64,000 nt of DNA. It comes from Pantoea agglomerans NBRC 102470. Its GTDB lineage: Bacteria > Pseudomonadota > Gammaproteobacteria > Enterobacterales > Enterobacteriaceae. Position 1 is the first letter of the stretch, and each line of letters starts with the position of its first letter. The DNA is taken from positions 186,001 to 250,000 of the forward strand of contig NZ_BCZA01000006.1 in NCBI RefSeq assembly GCF_001598475.1. The letters run 5' to 3'. A program made the translations under genes and the position numbers. The notes under the pieces are model-generated. The model was not told the origin of the DNA. It did no database searches and was given only the letters and a program-made list of their open reading frames with translations. Positions 1 through 8,903 of the stretch are shown here, piece after piece.

Positions 1-2389
1 TGCCGAGAAGTCACTGAAAAGTATTCAGAACATGCTTGCCAGTGAAGCGATGCTGGTGCGGGATGGCAAACAGGTCACGGTCGCGACGCGCGATATTGTG
101 GTCGGTGATGTGGTGATGTTACGCCCCGGCGATAAAATCCCGGCTGATCTGCGACTGTTTGAGGTCAATAATCTTCGGGTTGAAGAGGCGATTCTCACCG
201 GGGAGTCGACGGTGGTGTCGAAGAACACCGATACGCTGAGCGGTGAAAAATCGCTGGGCGACCGTCTGAACCTGGCTTTTTCAGGTACTACCGTCAGTTC
301 CGGCACCGCCGCAGGCGTGGTGATCGCCAGCGGCGGTGATACTGAGCTGGGCCATATCAACGAAATGATCAGCGGCATAAAAGAGGTTAAAACCCCGCTG
401 CTGGTGCAGATCGACAAACTCGGTAAAGCGATCTTTTTCATCATCCTGCTGATGATGGTCGCCCTGTTTATCTTCGGCTATCTGCTGCGTGACATTCCAC
501 CGGGCGAGCTCTCGCTGTCCGTCATCAGCCTGGCGGTTGCTGCGGTTCCGGAAGGTCTGCCTGCCATTATCTCTATCATCCTGTCGCTGGGCGTGCAGTC
601 GATGGCGCGGACCCAGGCGATTATCCGTAAGCTGCCGACTGTTGAAACCCTGGGCGCGATGTCGGTGATCTGCTCCGATAAAACCGGCACGCTCACCATG
701 AATGAGATGACGGTGAAAGCGGTGGTGCTGGCGAAGAGCCGCTGGCGCGTCAGCGGAAACAGCTATGAACCCAAAGGGGAGATTGTTGCTGAGCAGGGCG
801 ACGCAAGTGGACTCTCTGCGGCACAGGATCCGCTGTTTCAGCAGTTCCTGCATGCGGTAGACACCTGTAATGAAAGCCAGCTGCGTCAGGAAAGTCAGGG
901 ACACTGGACGATTGTTGGCGGCCCGACTGAAGGCGCGCTGAAGGTGCTGGCGGCGAAGGGTCAGACGACACCTCAGCCGGTTGAGGTGGTGAGCAAGCTG
1001 CCGTTCGATTCCCTCTATAAATATATGTCGGTCAGCTGTGTTGCAAACGGCGAATCTTATGTGCTGCTGACCGGTGCGCCAGACGTGCTGCTGACGCTAT
1101 GTCAGCAGCAGCAAACACCGGAGGGTGCAGAGCCGATAGACCGTGCGTACTGGGATGCCGCCATCACCACCTACGCCAGCGAAGGGCTGCGCACCGTTGC
1201 CGCCGCCTGGAAGAGAACCTCTGCACCCGTTACCGCGCTGGATCATGCCGATCTGAGAAGTGACATGGTGCTGCTGGGTCTGGCCTGTATGATGGATCCC
1301 CCACGTCCCGAGGCGATTGCCGCCATTGACGAGTGCCAGAAAGCGGGCATTCGCGTCAAAATGATCACCGGCGACCATCAGGAAACCGCTATGGCGATTG
1401 GTCAGATGCTGGGAATCGGCAACAGCCAGGCTGCTATCACTGGCTACCAGCTTGAACACATGAGTGACGCCGAACTGGCGGACGCGGCAAAAACCTATGA
1501 CATTTTTGCCCGCACCAGCCCGGAACACAAACTGCGTCTGGTGAAAGCGCTGGAAGCGAGCGGCGAGATCGTCGGCATGACCGGCGACGGCGTCAATGAT
1601 GCTCCGGCGCTGAAACAGGCCAACGTCGGTATTGCGATGGGTATCAAAGGCACCGAGGTGACAAAAGAGGCGGCCGATATGATTCTGGCCGACGATAACT
1701 TTGCCACCATCGCTGCGGCAGTCAAAGAGGGACGTCGGGTTTACGACAACCTCAAGAAAACCATCCTGTTTATTATGCCCACCAACCTGGCACAGGGTCT
1801 GCTGATTATTATCGCGATTCTGATGGGCAATCTGCTGCCGTTAACCCCGGTACAGATTCTGTGGATGAACATGGCAACATCCGCCACGCTGTCGTTTGGT
1901 CTGGCGTTCGAGCCTGCTGAAGCCAATGCGATGCGCCGGCCACCGCGCAATGTTAAAGCGCACGTGATGGACGCTTACGCTATCTGGCGCGTGGTGTTTG
2001 TCGGTCTGCTGATTTCAATCAGTGCCTTTGTGCTGGAAGCCTGGCTGCAACCGCGTGGCTACAGTGCCGAGTTTATCCGTACCGTGCTGCTGCAGATGCT
2101 GGTGACTGCGCAGTGGGCCTACATGCTTAACTGCCGTAACTCTGATGGCTTCTCACTGGATCGCGGTCTGCTGAAAAATCGCGGTATCTGGCTGGTGACG
2201 CTGGTACTGATTGTCCTTCAGGCGATCATTATTTATGTGCCATTAATGAACACGCTGTTTGGTACCCGTCCACTGCCGATCAACTACTGGCTGATTTCGC
2301 TGATTGTCAGTATCGCGATCTTCATCATAGTTGAGATTGAAAAACGCCTCACCCGCGCATGGCGGGTGAAGACGCCATCACTGAGTTAA
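1..2389 (+). CDS. Cation-transporting P-type ATPase (P2A type), 5' end cut by window
   Basis: An ATP-driven cation pump of the inner membrane. The reading frame is open from base 2, so the start and probably 100 or more residues lie to the left. Visible motifs: the actuator loop TGES (bases 197-208), the P2A-typical membrane motif PEGLP (548-562), the phosphorylation motif DKTGT with its aspartate codon at 677-679, a TGD motif near 1370, and the hinge motif GDGVNDAP (1583-1606). A C-terminal domain with several membrane helices follows. PEGLP in helix 4 is typical of Ca2+-type P2A pumps, but the transported ion cannot be fixed from this. The stop codon overlaps the convergent AI-2E gene by 12 bases. 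Confidence 0.93.
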   Translation, partial: AEKSLKSIQNMLASEAMLVRDGKQVTVATRDIVVGDVVMLRPGDKIPADLRLFEVNNLRVEEAILTGESTVVSKNTDTLSGEKSLGDRLNLAFSGTTVSSGTAAGVVIASGGDTELGHINEMISGIKEVKTPLLVQIDKLGKAIFFIILLMMVALFIFGYLLRDIPPGELSLSVISLAVAAVPEGLPAIISIILSLGVQSMARTQAIIRKLPTVETLGAMSVICSDKTGTLTMNEMTVKAVVLAKSRWRVSGNSYEPKGEIVAEQGDASGLSAAQDPLFQQFLHAVDTCNESQLRQESQGHWTIVGGPTEGALKVLAAKGQTTPQPVEVVSKLPFDSLYKYMSVSCVANGESYVLLTGAPDVLLTLCQQQQTPEGAEPIDRAYWDAAITTYASEGLRTVAAAWKRTSAPVTALDHADLRSDMVLLGLACMMDPPRPEAIAAIDECQKAGIRVKMITGDHQETAMAIGQMLGIGNSQAAITGYQLEHMSDAELADAAKTYDIFARTSPEHKLRLVKALEASGEIVGMTGDGVNDAPALKQANVGIAMGIKGTEVTKEAADMILADDNFATIAAAVKEGRRVYDNLKKTILFIMPTNLAQGLLIIIAILMGNLLPLTPVQILWMNMATSATLSFGLAFEPAEANAMRRPPRNVKAHVMDAYAIWRVVFVGLLISISAFVLEAWLQPRGYSAEFIRTVLLQMLVTAQWAYMLNCRNSDGFSLDRGLLKNRGIWLVTLVLIVLQAIIIYVPLMNTLFGTRPLPINYWLISLIVSIAIFIIVEIEKRLTRAWRVKTPSLS

Positions 2390-3409
2390 TTCTGCCTCCA
2401 GGTCCTGCTGCGGATAGCTCGCCAGCAGGACCTTTTTAATCAGATAGGTCAGTGGAATAGCCAGTATCCCGCCCGTAATCCCCAGTAACGCCTGCCAGAA
2501 CAGAAACGCCAGCAACTGCGTGGTCAGCGCCAGATTGAGTCGCTTCCCAATCAGCAATGGTTCGATCACCGAACTCAGACAGAGGTTCAGCACCACAAAG
2601 AATCCTGCTACCGCCAGCGCGATCTGTAAATCAAACATGATGTAACTCTGGATCACCGGCGGAATCGCGGCCAGAAAGGAGCCAAGCACCGGCACGTAAT
2701 TAAAGATGAACATCAGCACGCCCCAGAAAAAGGCAAACTTCAGCCCGATCAGATGCGCACCGACGCCCACGATTAACCCACCCAGAATACTGGTCAGCGT
2801 TTTCACTCTGGCATACACAATCACGCTCTGAATTCCCTCCTGCAGCGCCAGATAAAAGGCCTGATGTTTTCCCTTTACCCGCTGTTGCAGTGCAGCTTTC
2901 AGCAGCGGCATCTCATAGAGCATAAACAGCAGCATCAGGAACACCATGATCCACCATGAGATGACGCCAGGGATTTGCGTCAGAAACGCGGTGACGATGC
3001 GCACTATCGCACCCGCATCCACAAAGGTCAGCAACTGGTCGGGCGTCATACCGATATCAAGCCGGGCAAAGGCCAGCGTCAGCTGTTCAAGCCGGGCCGC
3101 CAGTAGCACGGGCGCCTGACGGCTGAGCTGCATTAAATCGGGCGTCAGCACGGTTAACTTGAGGATAGTGACCATCATGATCAACAGCATCAGCATAATC
3201 ACCAGCAGTGACGAGACGATGCGCGGTATGCGTTTGTTTTCCAGACGGGTAATCAGGGGATCAAGCATGATGGCCAGTAACATCGCCAGCAGGACCTGAT
3301 TGATCAGCGGTGCTGCCAGATAAAGGCCGGTCAGAATAATGGTCAGACAGGCGAGGATAAACAGCACGCGTGCCAGTGGCGGCCAGAGGGTAAACCAGCT
3401 CAGTCCCAT
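2378..3409 (-). CDS. AI-2E family transporter / permease
   Basis: A 343-residue polytopic inner-membrane protein of the AI-2E exporter family (relatives in E. coli are TqsA, YdiK, YhhT and PerM). It has two N-terminal helices, a central soluble stretch near residues 85-140, and a block of C-terminal helices with the family-typical segment FNYVPVLGSFLAAIPPV. The start ATG is preceded by GGAG at good spacing. Some relatives are Na+/H+ antiporters or secrete autoinducer-2, so the substrate here is open. The 3' end overlaps the P-type ATPase in convergent orientation. Confidence 0.9.
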   Translation of the reverse strand: MGLSWFTLWPPLARVLFILACLTIILTGLYLAAPLINQVLLAMLLAIMLDPLITRLENKRIPRIVSSLLVIMLMLLIMMVTILKLTVLTPDLMQLSRQAPVLLAARLEQLTLAFARLDIGMTPDQLLTFVDAGAIVRIVTAFLTQIPGVISWWIMVFLMLLFMLYEMPLLKAALQQRVKGKHQAFYLALQEGIQSVIVYARVKTLTSILGGLIVGVGAHLIGLKFAFFWGVLMFIFNYVPVLGSFLAAIPPVIQSYIMFDLQIALAVAGFFVVLNLCLSSVIEPLLIGKRLNLALTTQLLAFLFWQALLGITGGILAIPLTYLIKKVLLASYPQQDLEAELTQ

Positions 3410-3591
3410 GATTGGGCTCCTTCAGCAAAGATAAGCTGCAGTATAGATGAGGCTTAAGCTTCAGTGCTTTGCGTCAGGTCAGAGGGGGGGAAGGGTCTGG
3501 ATAACGGTTATGAAATGCGTATCAGCGTCTTGATGCATTGTTTAGCTGCAGGGAGAAAGATTTTCATTGCGGGACAAATCAGTCTATCTTA

Positions 3592-3611
3592 AAGGAAATG
3601 ATCATTCTCTA
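3592..3611. promoter_or_regulatory. Putative TetR operator 1 (upstream of tetR)
   Basis: An imperfect inverted repeat centred on TGATCA, just before the TetR start. It reads AAGGAAATGATCATTCTCTA and matches the intergenic palindrome at 4241-4260 at 14 of 20 positions. Two matching palindromes flanking the regulator gene suggest autoregulation plus control of the next gene. Confidence 0.6.
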
Positions 3612-4226
3612 ATGGTGTTAGCGATGAACGATAACCGTTATAAAGAGCGGGGACGACCGCGGGCGTTTGATACCGATGCGGCACTGGACAGCGCAATGCT
3701 GGTATTCCGGCAAAAGGGCTATCACGCCACCTCGATCGGCGATTTGGGCCAGGCTATGCAGCTCACTACCGGCAGCATCTATAAAGCTTTTACCGACAAG
3801 CGCACGCTATTTGCAAACGTCTTTGCTCGCTATCTCTCAATGCGTAACAGCAGTTTAGCCGCGCGGCTGGCGCAATGTGAAAATGGCCGTGAGCAACTGG
3901 CGGCGCTACTCAATTTTTATGTGGATTCAGTGCGCGATGTAGAAGGTGAGCGCGGCTGTCTGGTGGCTGTCAGCGCCTTAGAGCTGCAAACTCTGGATGA
4001 GGAACTTGCCGGAGCCGTCAGCGCGGCGCTGATACGCAACCAGCAGAATCTGCAGCAGATAATCAGCCTGGGTCAGCAGGATGGTTCGGTCAATCCTGCA
4101 CTGGACAGAGAGGCCACCGCTTCGCTGATGCTTTGCATCGTGCTGGGGATGCGGGTCGCCGGTAAAGTTGCTGCGACCCGGCCCGATGCCAGCATCATCC
4201 CCCTGGCGCTAAAGATACTCGACTAA
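3612..4226 (+). CDS. TetR/AcrR family transcriptional regulator
   Basis: A repressor of about 205 residues with an N-terminal helix-turn-helix (TSIGDLGQAMQLTTGSIYKAF) and an all-helical ligand-binding C-terminal domain. An upstream TTG at 3567 is also in frame, but that start would place the operator-like palindrome inside the coding region, so ATG 3612 or ATG 3624 is preferred. The gene lies 50 bases upstream of a Cif-like epoxide hydrolase in the same orientation. By analogy with CifR/Cif in Pseudomonas it probably represses that gene and is released by a small hydrophobic inducer such as an epoxide. That role is inferred from context and operators. Confidence 0.88.
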   Translation: MVLAMNDNRYKERGRPRAFDTDAALDSAMLVFRQKGYHATSIGDLGQAMQLTTGSIYKAFTDKRTLFANVFARYLSMRNSSLAARLAQCENGREQLAALLNFYVDSVRDVEGERGCLVAVSALELQTLDEELAGAVSAALIRNQQNLQQIISLGQQDGSVNPALDREATASLMLCIVLGMRVAGKVAATRPDASIIPLALKILD

Positions 4227-4240
4227 ATTTTTTACACATT

Positions 4241-4260
4241 AAGGAATCGATCGTTTCCTT
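4241..4260. promoter_or_regulatory. Putative TetR operator 2 (upstream of epoxide hydrolase)
   Basis: The palindrome AAGGAATCGATCGTTTCCTT is symmetric at 18 of 20 positions and lies in the 50-base gap between the TetR gene and the hydrolase, immediately upstream of the ribosome binding site CCGGAGG. It resembles the site at 3592-3611. Confidence 0.7.
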
Positions 4261-4276
4261 ATTATCCGGAGGTTTT

Positions 4277-5176
4277 ATGCGCGTATATCCACTCTACCAG
4301 CACCACTTTATTAACATTGACTCGCAGCGGCTGCACTACCTCAGCGCAGGCAGTGAACACGCTGAGGCTGTGGTTCTGCTCGCGGGTTTCCCGCAAAGCA
4401 GTTATGCCTGGCGGGAGGTTATTCCCTTGCTTGCCAGCCGCTTTCAGGTGATCGCACCCGACCTGCCAGGGCAGGGTGATTCTGACTTTCCTGCCAGTGG
4501 TTACGACACTGACAGCGTGGCAGAGCGCATACTGGCGCTGCTGAACCAGCTGGGTATCGAACGCTTTCATCTGGCCGGGCATGATATCGGGGCGTGGGTC
4601 GCCTGGTCACTGGCGGCAGGCCATCCCGAAAAGGTCAGCCGTCTCGCGCTGCTGGATGGCGGCATTCCCGGTATCACGCTGCCTGACTTACTGCCAATGG
4701 TGGGTGATAGCGCCTGGAAAACCTGGCATTTTGGATTTCACTGTGTGGATGATTTACCGGAAGCGCTGATCACTGGCAGAGAGGCGATCTACCTCGACTG
4801 GTTTTTTAACCGTAAGTCAGCCAATCCACATCGCATAGATGCGGCGGCCCGTCATGAATATCTGCGCGTTTTTCAGCAGCCCGGGGCCTTGCGGGCCGGA
4901 CTGGCTTTTTACCGCGCTTTCGCACAGTCGGCAGAGCAGAATCGACAGCGCGCGTTAAAAGGCAAACTGACTTTACCGCTGCTGGCTGTCAGTGCCGACC
5001 AGGGATCGATACCCGATATGGCCACCCCGCTGCGCACCGTAGCGCATCAGGTAAGCAGTGAAACTGTTCTCAACTGCGGCCATTTTATTCCCGACGAACA
5101 ACCCGAGAAATTAGCGGAAATACTGGCAGACTTCTTTATTCCCTCTCCGGATAAAAGCGCAATATCACCTCAGTGA
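4277..5176 (+). CDS. Alpha/beta hydrolase, Cif-like epoxide hydrolase
   Basis: A 299-residue alpha/beta hydrolase with an Asp nucleophile in the GHDIG motif (Asp103), which marks epoxide hydrolases and dehalogenases rather than Ser esterases. Spacing matches the Pseudomonas aeruginosa epoxide hydrolase Cif: His151 in a WHF motif lies exactly 48 residues after the nucleophile (Asp129 and His177 in Cif), Tyr212 in the cap fits the ring-opening Tyr, Asp127 the charge relay and His269 the catalytic His. Unlike Cif, no signal peptide is evident, so this is probably cytoplasmic. It has a strong ribosome binding site (CCGGAGG). A TetR gene and operator precede it, so expression is probably inducible. 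A haloacid dehalogenase activity is possible but less likely given His151. Confidence 0.85.
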   Translation: MRVYPLYQHHFINIDSQRLHYLSAGSEHAEAVVLLAGFPQSSYAWREVIPLLASRFQVIAPDLPGQGDSDFPASGYDTDSVAERILALLNQLGIERFHLAGHDIGAWVAWSLAAGHPEKVSRLALLDGGIPGITLPDLLPMVGDSAWKTWHFGFHCVDDLPEALITGREAIYLDWFFNRKSANPHRIDAAARHEYLRVFQQPGALRAGLAFYRAFAQSAEQNRQRALKGKLTLPLLAVSADQGSIPDMATPLRTVAHQVSSETVLNCGHFIPDEQPEKLAEILADFFIPSPDKSAISPQ

Positions 5177-5417
5177 CAGTAGGGAAAGTAATGTCGTGTG
5201 GCGGATTATTAATATTATTGCTGATCTGCTGTTATCTCATACAGGTTTCCAATAAATAACACTATCTTATTGATTTTTAAGTATGTAGAGCAGGCTGTTG
5301 CGCGTTGCTTTCTGTCGCGTGCTGTGAATAAATAAACGGTCATCAACGTCCGCCATCAGGATGAGATTAAAATAGCGGTCGGCAGCAGAGTGCCGATCGC
5401 ATATTGCCGGGGCTGCT
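5177..5417. other. Intergenic, upstream of M20D/ABC operon
   Basis: A non-coding, AT-richer gap that must hold the promoter of the following operon. No clear operator or terminator was recognised. Confidence 0.5.
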
Positions 5418-6605
5418 ATGAATCAGGAAAAAGCACGACTGGCCGGGGAAATAAAAGCCAGAGTTAATGAACTTGAATCGCAGTTAGTGGCGATTCGACG
5501 TGATATCCATGCGCATCCGGAATTAGGCTTTGATACGCTGCGCACCGCCAGTCTGGTCACAGACTATCTGCAGGCGCTGGGACTTAATCCCCGCACCGGC
5601 GTTGGCCGCAGCGGTGTTGTGGTGGATATCGACGGCGCAGAGCCGGGTAAGACGCTGCTGTTGCGCGCCGACATGGACGCGTTGCCGATCCATGAGCAGA
5701 CCGGTTTACCGTTTGCCAGCCGCTATCCCGGAAAAATGCACGCCTGTGGGCATGATATTCACACCGCAACGATGCTGGGTGTGGCAACGATCCTGCCGCA
5801 CTATCGTCAGCAACTCAAAGGCCGGGTCCGGCTGATATTCCAGCCCGCGGAAGAGACGCCAGAAAGTGGCGCTGAGGCGATGATTGCGGACGGCGCGGCA
5901 GATGGCATCGACTGGGCCGTGACCCTGCATAACAAGCCTGAACTGGCTGCGGGAGAAGTCGCCCTGACGCGCGGGGCCAGCACCGCCTCCAGCGATGAAT
6001 TCGACGTTACGGTGCATGGCGTATCGACCCACGCGGCACGTCCGCACATGGGCACCGATCCTATCATCGCGACCGTGCATCTCATCAGCCAGCTACAGAT
6101 CCTCATCTCGCGTGAACGCGATCCCGCTCACTCCGCCGTATTAACCATCGGGCACATTCAGGGTGGTACCACCCACAATATCATTCCCGATAGCTGCCTG
6201 TTTCAGGGCACCATCCGTACTAAGTCGCCGGAAGTACGCGCTGCTATGGAAACCTCGTTTAAACGGATGTGCGAAGGGGTGGCGCTGGCGCAAAACGTAC
6301 GGGTGGAGGTTAACTTCCAGCGTGGTGTCCCGCCTCTGATGAATGACGATCGCCTGATCGATTCACTGGAACAGATTCTGTCGCATCAGTTTGATAAGCC
6401 CATCATCGCGCAGCCCAGCGCCAGCTTTGGTGCCGAAGATTTTTCACTGTTCACGGAACGGGTACCGGGCTGCCAGATTCATATTGGATCGGCCACGCCG
6501 GGCCGTGACGATCACCTGCATAACTCCGACTATCAGCCGGACGAACGCAGCATTACCGCCGGGACGCAGGCGCTGACCCGCCTTGCAATTGATTTACTCT
6601 CTTAA
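5418..6605 (+). CDS. M20D family amidohydrolase (N-acyl amino acid / hippurate hydrolase type)
   Basis: A 395-residue zinc-type amidohydrolase of the M20D group, which cleaves N-acyl or other amide-linked amino acids. Visible motifs: HPELGF (33-38), RADMDALP (83-90), metal-binding HACGHD (Cys110, His112), a QPAEE block, LHNKPE and a C-terminal FGAEDFS, with an inserted dimerisation domain in the middle. It is the first gene of a five-gene run with a polar amino acid ABC importer 21 bases downstream, so the substrate probably enters through that importer as an amino acid conjugate. Relatives include hippurate hydrolase, YxeP-type enzymes and indole-acetyl-amino acid hydrolases. The exact acyl group is not determinable. 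Confidence 0.9.
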   Translation: MNQEKARLAGEIKARVNELESQLVAIRRDIHAHPELGFDTLRTASLVTDYLQALGLNPRTGVGRSGVVVDIDGAEPGKTLLLRADMDALPIHEQTGLPFASRYPGKMHACGHDIHTATMLGVATILPHYRQQLKGRVRLIFQPAEETPESGAEAMIADGAADGIDWAVTLHNKPELAAGEVALTRGASTASSDEFDVTVHGVSTHAARPHMGTDPIIATVHLISQLQILISRERDPAHSAVLTIGHIQGGTTHNIIPDSCLFQGTIRTKSPEVRAAMETSFKRMCEGVALAQNVRVEVNFQRGVPPLMNDDRLIDSLEQILSHQFDKPIIAQPSASFGAEDFSLFTERVPGCQIHIGSATPGRDDHLHNSDYQPDERSITAGTQALTRLAIDLLS

Positions 6606-6626
6606 TAATAAATAAATGAGGTTTAT

Positions 6627-7475
6627 ATGATGATGCGTAACCGCCTGTTCACGGCTTCTCTGACCGTGGCACTGCTCGCCACTTCCGCGTTCAGCCAGGC
6701 GAAAGATTTCGGCACCCTGAAGTTTGCGACTGAAGCGGCTTATCCTCCGTTCAACCAGACCACACCGAGCGGCAAAATCGTCGGCTATGAGCCGGATATG
6801 GTGGCGGAGCTGGCTAAACGTGCTGGCTTTAAATATGAAATCATCGCCCAGAAATGGTCGGGCATGATCCCGGGTCTTATCGACGGTAAATATGATGCGG
6901 TGATCGATGCGGTGACCGTAACGCCAAAACGTGCTGAAGCGATCGATTTTACCCATCAGTACACCGTCAGCGTCTCCAGCTTTGTGACTGCGAAAAAAAG
7001 CCCGCTGGCCACGCTGCCAGGCAGCGGCACGATTGTGACGGCGGATGATGACGCCGGCATGAAAAAAGCGATCGACGATCTGAAAACCACCTTCAAAGGG
7101 AAAACCATCGCGGTGCAGGTCGCCACCATTCAGGCGGATTTCCTGCAGAAATACCTGGGCGACGTTGCCACTATCCGCACCTATCAGGCGGGTCCTGAAA
7201 CCTTCGCCGACCTGATGAATGGCCGGGTGGATGCCGTCATGGCGTCTCGTACCAACCTCAACGCCTTTGTGAAAAAACATGCTGAGGCGATCAGCAGCAG
7301 CGGCTATGGCTTCTCCGGTGGCGTGCTGGGCGCAGGCTCGGCGATTGGTCTGCGTAAAGGCAACAGTGAGCTGCAGCAGGTGCTGAATCAGGCGCTGGAC
7401 TCCATGATCAAAGATGGGACGCTGAGCAAACTGTCGATCAAATGGTTTGGCGAAGATGTCGCGCCGAAAGCGTAA
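6627..7475 (+). CDS. Periplasmic amino acid-binding protein (PAAT ABC importer)
   Basis: A 282-residue solute-binding protein of the polar amino acid (family 3) type. An N-terminal signal peptide ends near ...TSAFSQA-KD. The mature protein starts with the family pattern FATEAAYPPFN and has the GYEPDMVAELA and AVIDAVTVTPKRAEAIDFT segments of this family. It is closest in flavour to lysine/arginine/ornithine or opine-binding proteins. It sits between the amidohydrolase and two permeases, which points to uptake of a modified amino acid. TGAGG precedes the ATG at good spacing. Confidence 0.92.
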   Translation: MMMRNRLFTASLTVALLATSAFSQAKDFGTLKFATEAAYPPFNQTTPSGKIVGYEPDMVAELAKRAGFKYEIIAQKWSGMIPGLIDGKYDAVIDAVTVTPKRAEAIDFTHQYTVSVSSFVTAKKSPLATLPGSGTIVTADDDAGMKKAIDDLKTTFKGKTIAVQVATIQADFLQKYLGDVATIRTYQAGPETFADLMNGRVDAVMASRTNLNAFVKKHAEAISSSGYGFSGGVLGAGSAIGLRKGNSELQQVLNQALDSMIKDGTLSKLSIKWFGEDVAPKA

Positions 7476-7481
7476 CCGCTG

Positions 7482-8207
7482 ATGCTGATGAATATTGACT
7501 GGCAGATACTGGGCTTCGGGGATGAGGGCTGGGGTGGCGTGCTGCTTAATGCCGCCGCCGTCACCGTCAGCGTGTCGTTATGCGCCTGGCTGCTGGGTGC
7601 GTTGCTGGGCAGCGTGCTCTGCTGGATGCAGATTGCCGGTTCACGCTGGCAGCAGCGACTGGCGGCAGGCTATATCACACTGTTTCGCGGCGTGCCGGAA
7701 CTGCTGGTGATCTACCTCTTCTACTTCGGTGGACGACAGGTGGTCTCCACCGTGGGCACCGCGCTGGGCTTCCAGGGACCGTTTGATGTGAACGGTTTTG
7801 TGGCGGGCGCGATTGCCATCGGTCTGATCTCCGGTGCCTATCAGAGCGGGGTATTCCGTGGCGCTTTCTACGCCATTCCCGGCGGAACGCTGGAAGCGGC
7901 GACCGTGACCGGCATGGGACGGCTGATGATGTTTCGCCGCATTATCGTGCCGCAGGCGTTACGCACTGCGCTGCCCGGCATGGGCAACCAGTGGCAATCG
8001 GTGATCAAAGAGTCGGCGCTGGTCTCGGTAACCGGACTGGTGGAAACGATGAACCAGGTCTCCACCGCAGCCAACTCCACCCAGATGTCCTTTTTCTTCT
8101 ACAGCGTGGGTGCGGTGATCTACCTGATTATCACCACCTGTTCCGATATGGTTTTCCGCTACGTGGAAAAGTTTGCGATGCGCGGTCAACAGCGCGTGAA
8201 GGGGTAA
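7482..8207 (+). CDS. Amino acid ABC transporter permease 1
   Basis: A 241-residue inner-membrane permease of the HisQ/OccQ type with about five helices and the coupling (EAA-like) loop LEAATVTGMGRLMMFRRIIVP contacting the ATPase. It begins 6 bases after the binding-protein stop, so it is translationally linked. It is expected to pair with the next permease as a heterodimer. Confidence 0.92.
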   Translation: MLMNIDWQILGFGDEGWGGVLLNAAAVTVSVSLCAWLLGALLGSVLCWMQIAGSRWQQRLAAGYITLFRGVPELLVIYLFYFGGRQVVSTVGTALGFQGPFDVNGFVAGAIAIGLISGAYQSGVFRGAFYAIPGGTLEAATVTGMGRLMMFRRIIVPQALRTALPGMGNQWQSVIKESALVSVTGLVETMNQVSTAANSTQMSFFFYSVGAVIYLIITTCSDMVFRYVEKFAMRGQQRVKG

Positions 8208-8216
8208 GGAGTCCAC

Positions 8217-8903
8217 GTGGATATGATGTTTTTACAGCAGACGCTGCTGGCGCTGCTGAAAGGATTGCCGCTGACCATCAACCTGGCGCTGCTCTCACTC
8301 TTTGGCGGCGGCGTGCTGGCGCTGCTGCTTAACCTGCTGCGCATGACGCGTGTCGGCAGCGTTTTCTGTCGCTTCTACGTCTGGCTATTTCGCGGTACGC
8401 CACTGCTGATCCAGATCTTTATGGTCTATTACGGCCTGGGCAGTTTACCGGCGGTGCGGGAAAGCCTGTTCTGGCCGCTGCTGCGCGATCCCTACTGGTG
8501 CGGCTTACTGGCGCTGATTCTCAATGATGCCGCCTATACCTCGGAGATCCTGCGCGGCGGGCTGCGTGCCGTCAGTCAGCAGTCGCTGGAGGCCGCTAAA
8601 GTCTCAGGCATGTCGTCGTATAAAATCTTTACCCGCATCACCTTACCGATTGCGATTCGACAGGCATTGCCGGCCTACAGCAATGAGATCATCTCGATGA
8701 TCAAAGCAACGTCGCTGGTCAGCACTATCAGCCTGATGGAGATGACCGGCATTGCCGACTCGATAGTCTCTTCCACTTTCCGGGCGCTGGAGGTGTTCCT
8801 GAGCGCGGCGGTGATCTACCTGATACTCACCATGCTGGTCAGCAAAGGCGTATCGATGCTGGAACGACGCTTATCACCTTACTATTTTGGAGCACGCTCA
8901 TGA
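8217..8903 (+). CDS. Amino acid ABC transporter permease 2
   Basis: A 228-residue HisM/OccM-type permease with the coupling loop LEAAKVSGMSSYKIFTRITLP. The start is the GTG at 8217, because TAAGGAG lies at ideal spacing from it; an ATG two codons later is the alternative. Its stop overlaps the ATPase start by 4 bases (ATGA), typical of tightly coupled ABC operons. Confidence 0.92.
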   Translation: MDMMFLQQTLLALLKGLPLTINLALLSLFGGGVLALLLNLLRMTRVGSVFCRFYVWLFRGTPLLIQIFMVYYGLGSLPAVRESLFWPLLRDPYWCGLLALILNDAAYTSEILRGGLRAVSQQSLEAAKVSGMSSYKIFTRITLPIAIRQALPAYSNEIISMIKATSLVSTISLMEMTGIADSIVSSTFRALEVFLSAAVIYLILTMLVSKGVSMLERRLSPYYFGARS

